Below, piece after piece: positions 62,994-64,000 of a stretch of DNA of 64,000 nucleotides (positions within the stretch are counted from its first letter, which is position 1; each line of letters begins with the position of its first letter). The position numbers and the translations under genes are program-made. The stretch comes from Drosophila pseudoobscura (Eukaryota; Arthropoda; Insecta; Diptera; Drosophilidae): the NCBI RefSeq assembly GCF_009870125.1, contig NC_046681.1, positions 8,631,001-8,695,000 of the forward strand. The letters run 5' to 3'. A model generated the notes under the pieces. That model saw only the letters and a list, made by a program, of their open reading frames with translations, did no database searches and was not told the origin of the DNA.

Positions 62994-63864
62994 ATGAGAA
63001 ATTGTCTAGCAATGTAAGTAAACCTAACCACATCAGCAGATACTCAAGGTACCTTTTCAGTGTATTATCGCTGCTGGTTTGCCTGGGACTTTATTCATTG
63101 CATTTGGTGAACGGTCATGGAAGCCACGAACATGCGCTAGCGAATACCCCCTATATAAGGCGCTACAATCAGATGTATGATATGGTACATAATGAACTAC
63201 TGCCCATGCTAAAGGTAACGGAGTGTCCCAGTCTGATGCGTAGAAACATATCAGCAATCGAAGAGGATAGGGTGAGGATCGTAACAGTTCAAAATATCAG
63301 CCTTATAGTAGCTCTCTATATTTGCCTTAGCTCAATGGAAACTGGTTTTTGATTGGCTTAACACCGCCCTTTGGAGACCGTCGGCGCAAAGACAAGAACA
63401 AGTGTGTCGAAGGTATTATATTCGCTGATTGAATTCGCCATGGCCTGTCTTGTATGAGTATGCATTTCCATTCTATTCAATAGACGACTTGCCCCGTATC
63501 GTTGCCCGAAACCCTAGGGATCAGCATGTGCTTTCTACGGATAATATCAGCTATCTAATCATTTACAGATGCGACCAAAGTGACGATGATTTTGTCAGTG
63601 AGTACTATTTCAAGTTAAAAGTTATTTTATTGGCATTGCTTAAACCTTTTGTTGAGAAATTCGTTGACATGCGTTGGTCAAAGTTTCCTAAATCAAAAAT
63701 ATATACATATTCCAGTGGTCTTTCGGGTATGGACCCGAAGTAAGAACCCCAGTCCAACCATCTATAAAAATGCTTTGGAAGTCCTAAGGATCAATAATAT
63801 ATCCGAAAATGTGGTGGTGCGTGTTCAACCCGATCGTGCAACCTGTACAAACTTTGTTGCATAA
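62994..63864 (+). CDS. Secreted lipocalin-like protein, five exons
   Basis: Exons 62994-63013, 63061-63271, 63331-63412, 63484-63597, 63716-63864; 191 aa, all phases closing. The first intron (47 nt) has a CTAAC branch site and TTTTCAG acceptor. The spliced start gives a clear signal peptide (MRNCLAIVLSLLVCLGLYSL, cleavage near VNG). Lipocalin landmarks: CP (ECPSL) before LNGNWFLIGLTPP (the GxW motif), a Cys after it (KNKCVE), VLSTDNISYLIIYRC (the TDY-x-x-Y-x-x-Y-C motif) and a C-terminal helix ALEVLRINNIS ending QPDRATC. The barrel middle is shorter than usual. It probably binds a small hydrophobic ligand, like NLaz, GLaz or Karl; no ortholog is assigned. AATAAA is at 63878-63883. Confidence 0.6.
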
Positions 63865-63877
63865 TCAATTAAAATGT

Positions 63878-63883
63878 AATAAA
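63878..63883 (+). terminator. Poly(A) signal, lipocalin-like gene
   Basis: AATAAA 14 nt after the stop codon. Confidence 0.55.
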
Positions 63884-64000
63884 GCAACCTGAAAGCAGAG
63901 AAATTGTTTAGCAAAACCAATGACACTGATTTTGTATAACACTTGGAGTTGATTTCAATGGTGTGGCACCCTCAGGCCACAGACTCCCATGATGATGATG

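Overview
The window is a nuclear, intron-bearing insect genome segment, almost certainly Drosophila. It has short introns (about 50-70 nt), GTRAGT donors, DRE and Motif 1-type promoter sites and (CA)n/(CAG)n tracts. It carries the block of genes that in D. melanogaster sits on Muller element B near 34A: an LRR/Ig receptor (CG16974-like), Rsph1, Alg7, a RUN-PX protein, Sfmbt, Sirt1/Sir2 and DnaJ-H. The assignment to an obscura-group-like species rather than D. melanogaster itself is inference from divergence and intergenic style. It is less certain than the genus.

Layout. 1-5.95 kb is non-coding, with degenerate tandem repeats and a DRE. 5.96-10.6 kb is the LRR-Ig transmembrane gene (+, 4 coding exons), whose cytoplasmic tail holds a nine-unit 11-residue repeat. 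11.0-11.8 kb is an intronless mitochondrial p32/C1QBP-like gene (+). 12.1-13.2 kb is the MORN-repeat radial-spoke gene Rsph1 (-). 13.4-17.8 kb is Alg7 (-, 5 exons); its 3-kb intron 4 contains, on the opposite strand, a complete GT17 (MGAT3-like) glycosyltransferase gene. 18.3-19.9 kb is a RUN-PX sorting-nexin-like gene (-). 21.9-27.9 kb is the Polycomb-group gene Sfmbt (+, 7 coding exons), convergent with the deacetylase Sirt1 (-, 29.3-32.0 kb). Sirt1 is divergent from DnaJ-H (+, 33.2-34.5 kb). Then follow, on the minus strand, a multi-C2H2 zinc-finger gene, a small unrecognised four-exon gene (144 aa) and a divergent GSK3-like kinase.

The last third (39.8-64 kb) is gene-poor and AT-rich with many microsatellites. 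It contains a TATA/Inr promoter with an orphan first exon (40.2 kb), an F-box-like gene (45.5-46.7 kb), a GT31 galactosyltransferase-like gene (56.6-57.9 kb), a block of roughly 210-230-bp tandem repeats (about 61.9-62.85 kb) and, just downstream, a five-exon secreted lipocalin-like gene (63.0-63.9 kb). The octamer TACGAGTA recurs in this gene-poor part far more often than expected.

Functional themes are N-glycosylation (Alg7 at the first step of the precursor, the nested GT17 enzyme at the mature-glycan end), chromatin silencing (Sfmbt and Sirt1 as convergent neighbours) and chaperone/mitochondrial matrix genes. I found no convincing retroviral or other transposon coding region, CRISPR, tRNA or rRNA. 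Splice models were assembled by eye from reading-frame continuity and GT/AG sites; small boundary errors are possible.
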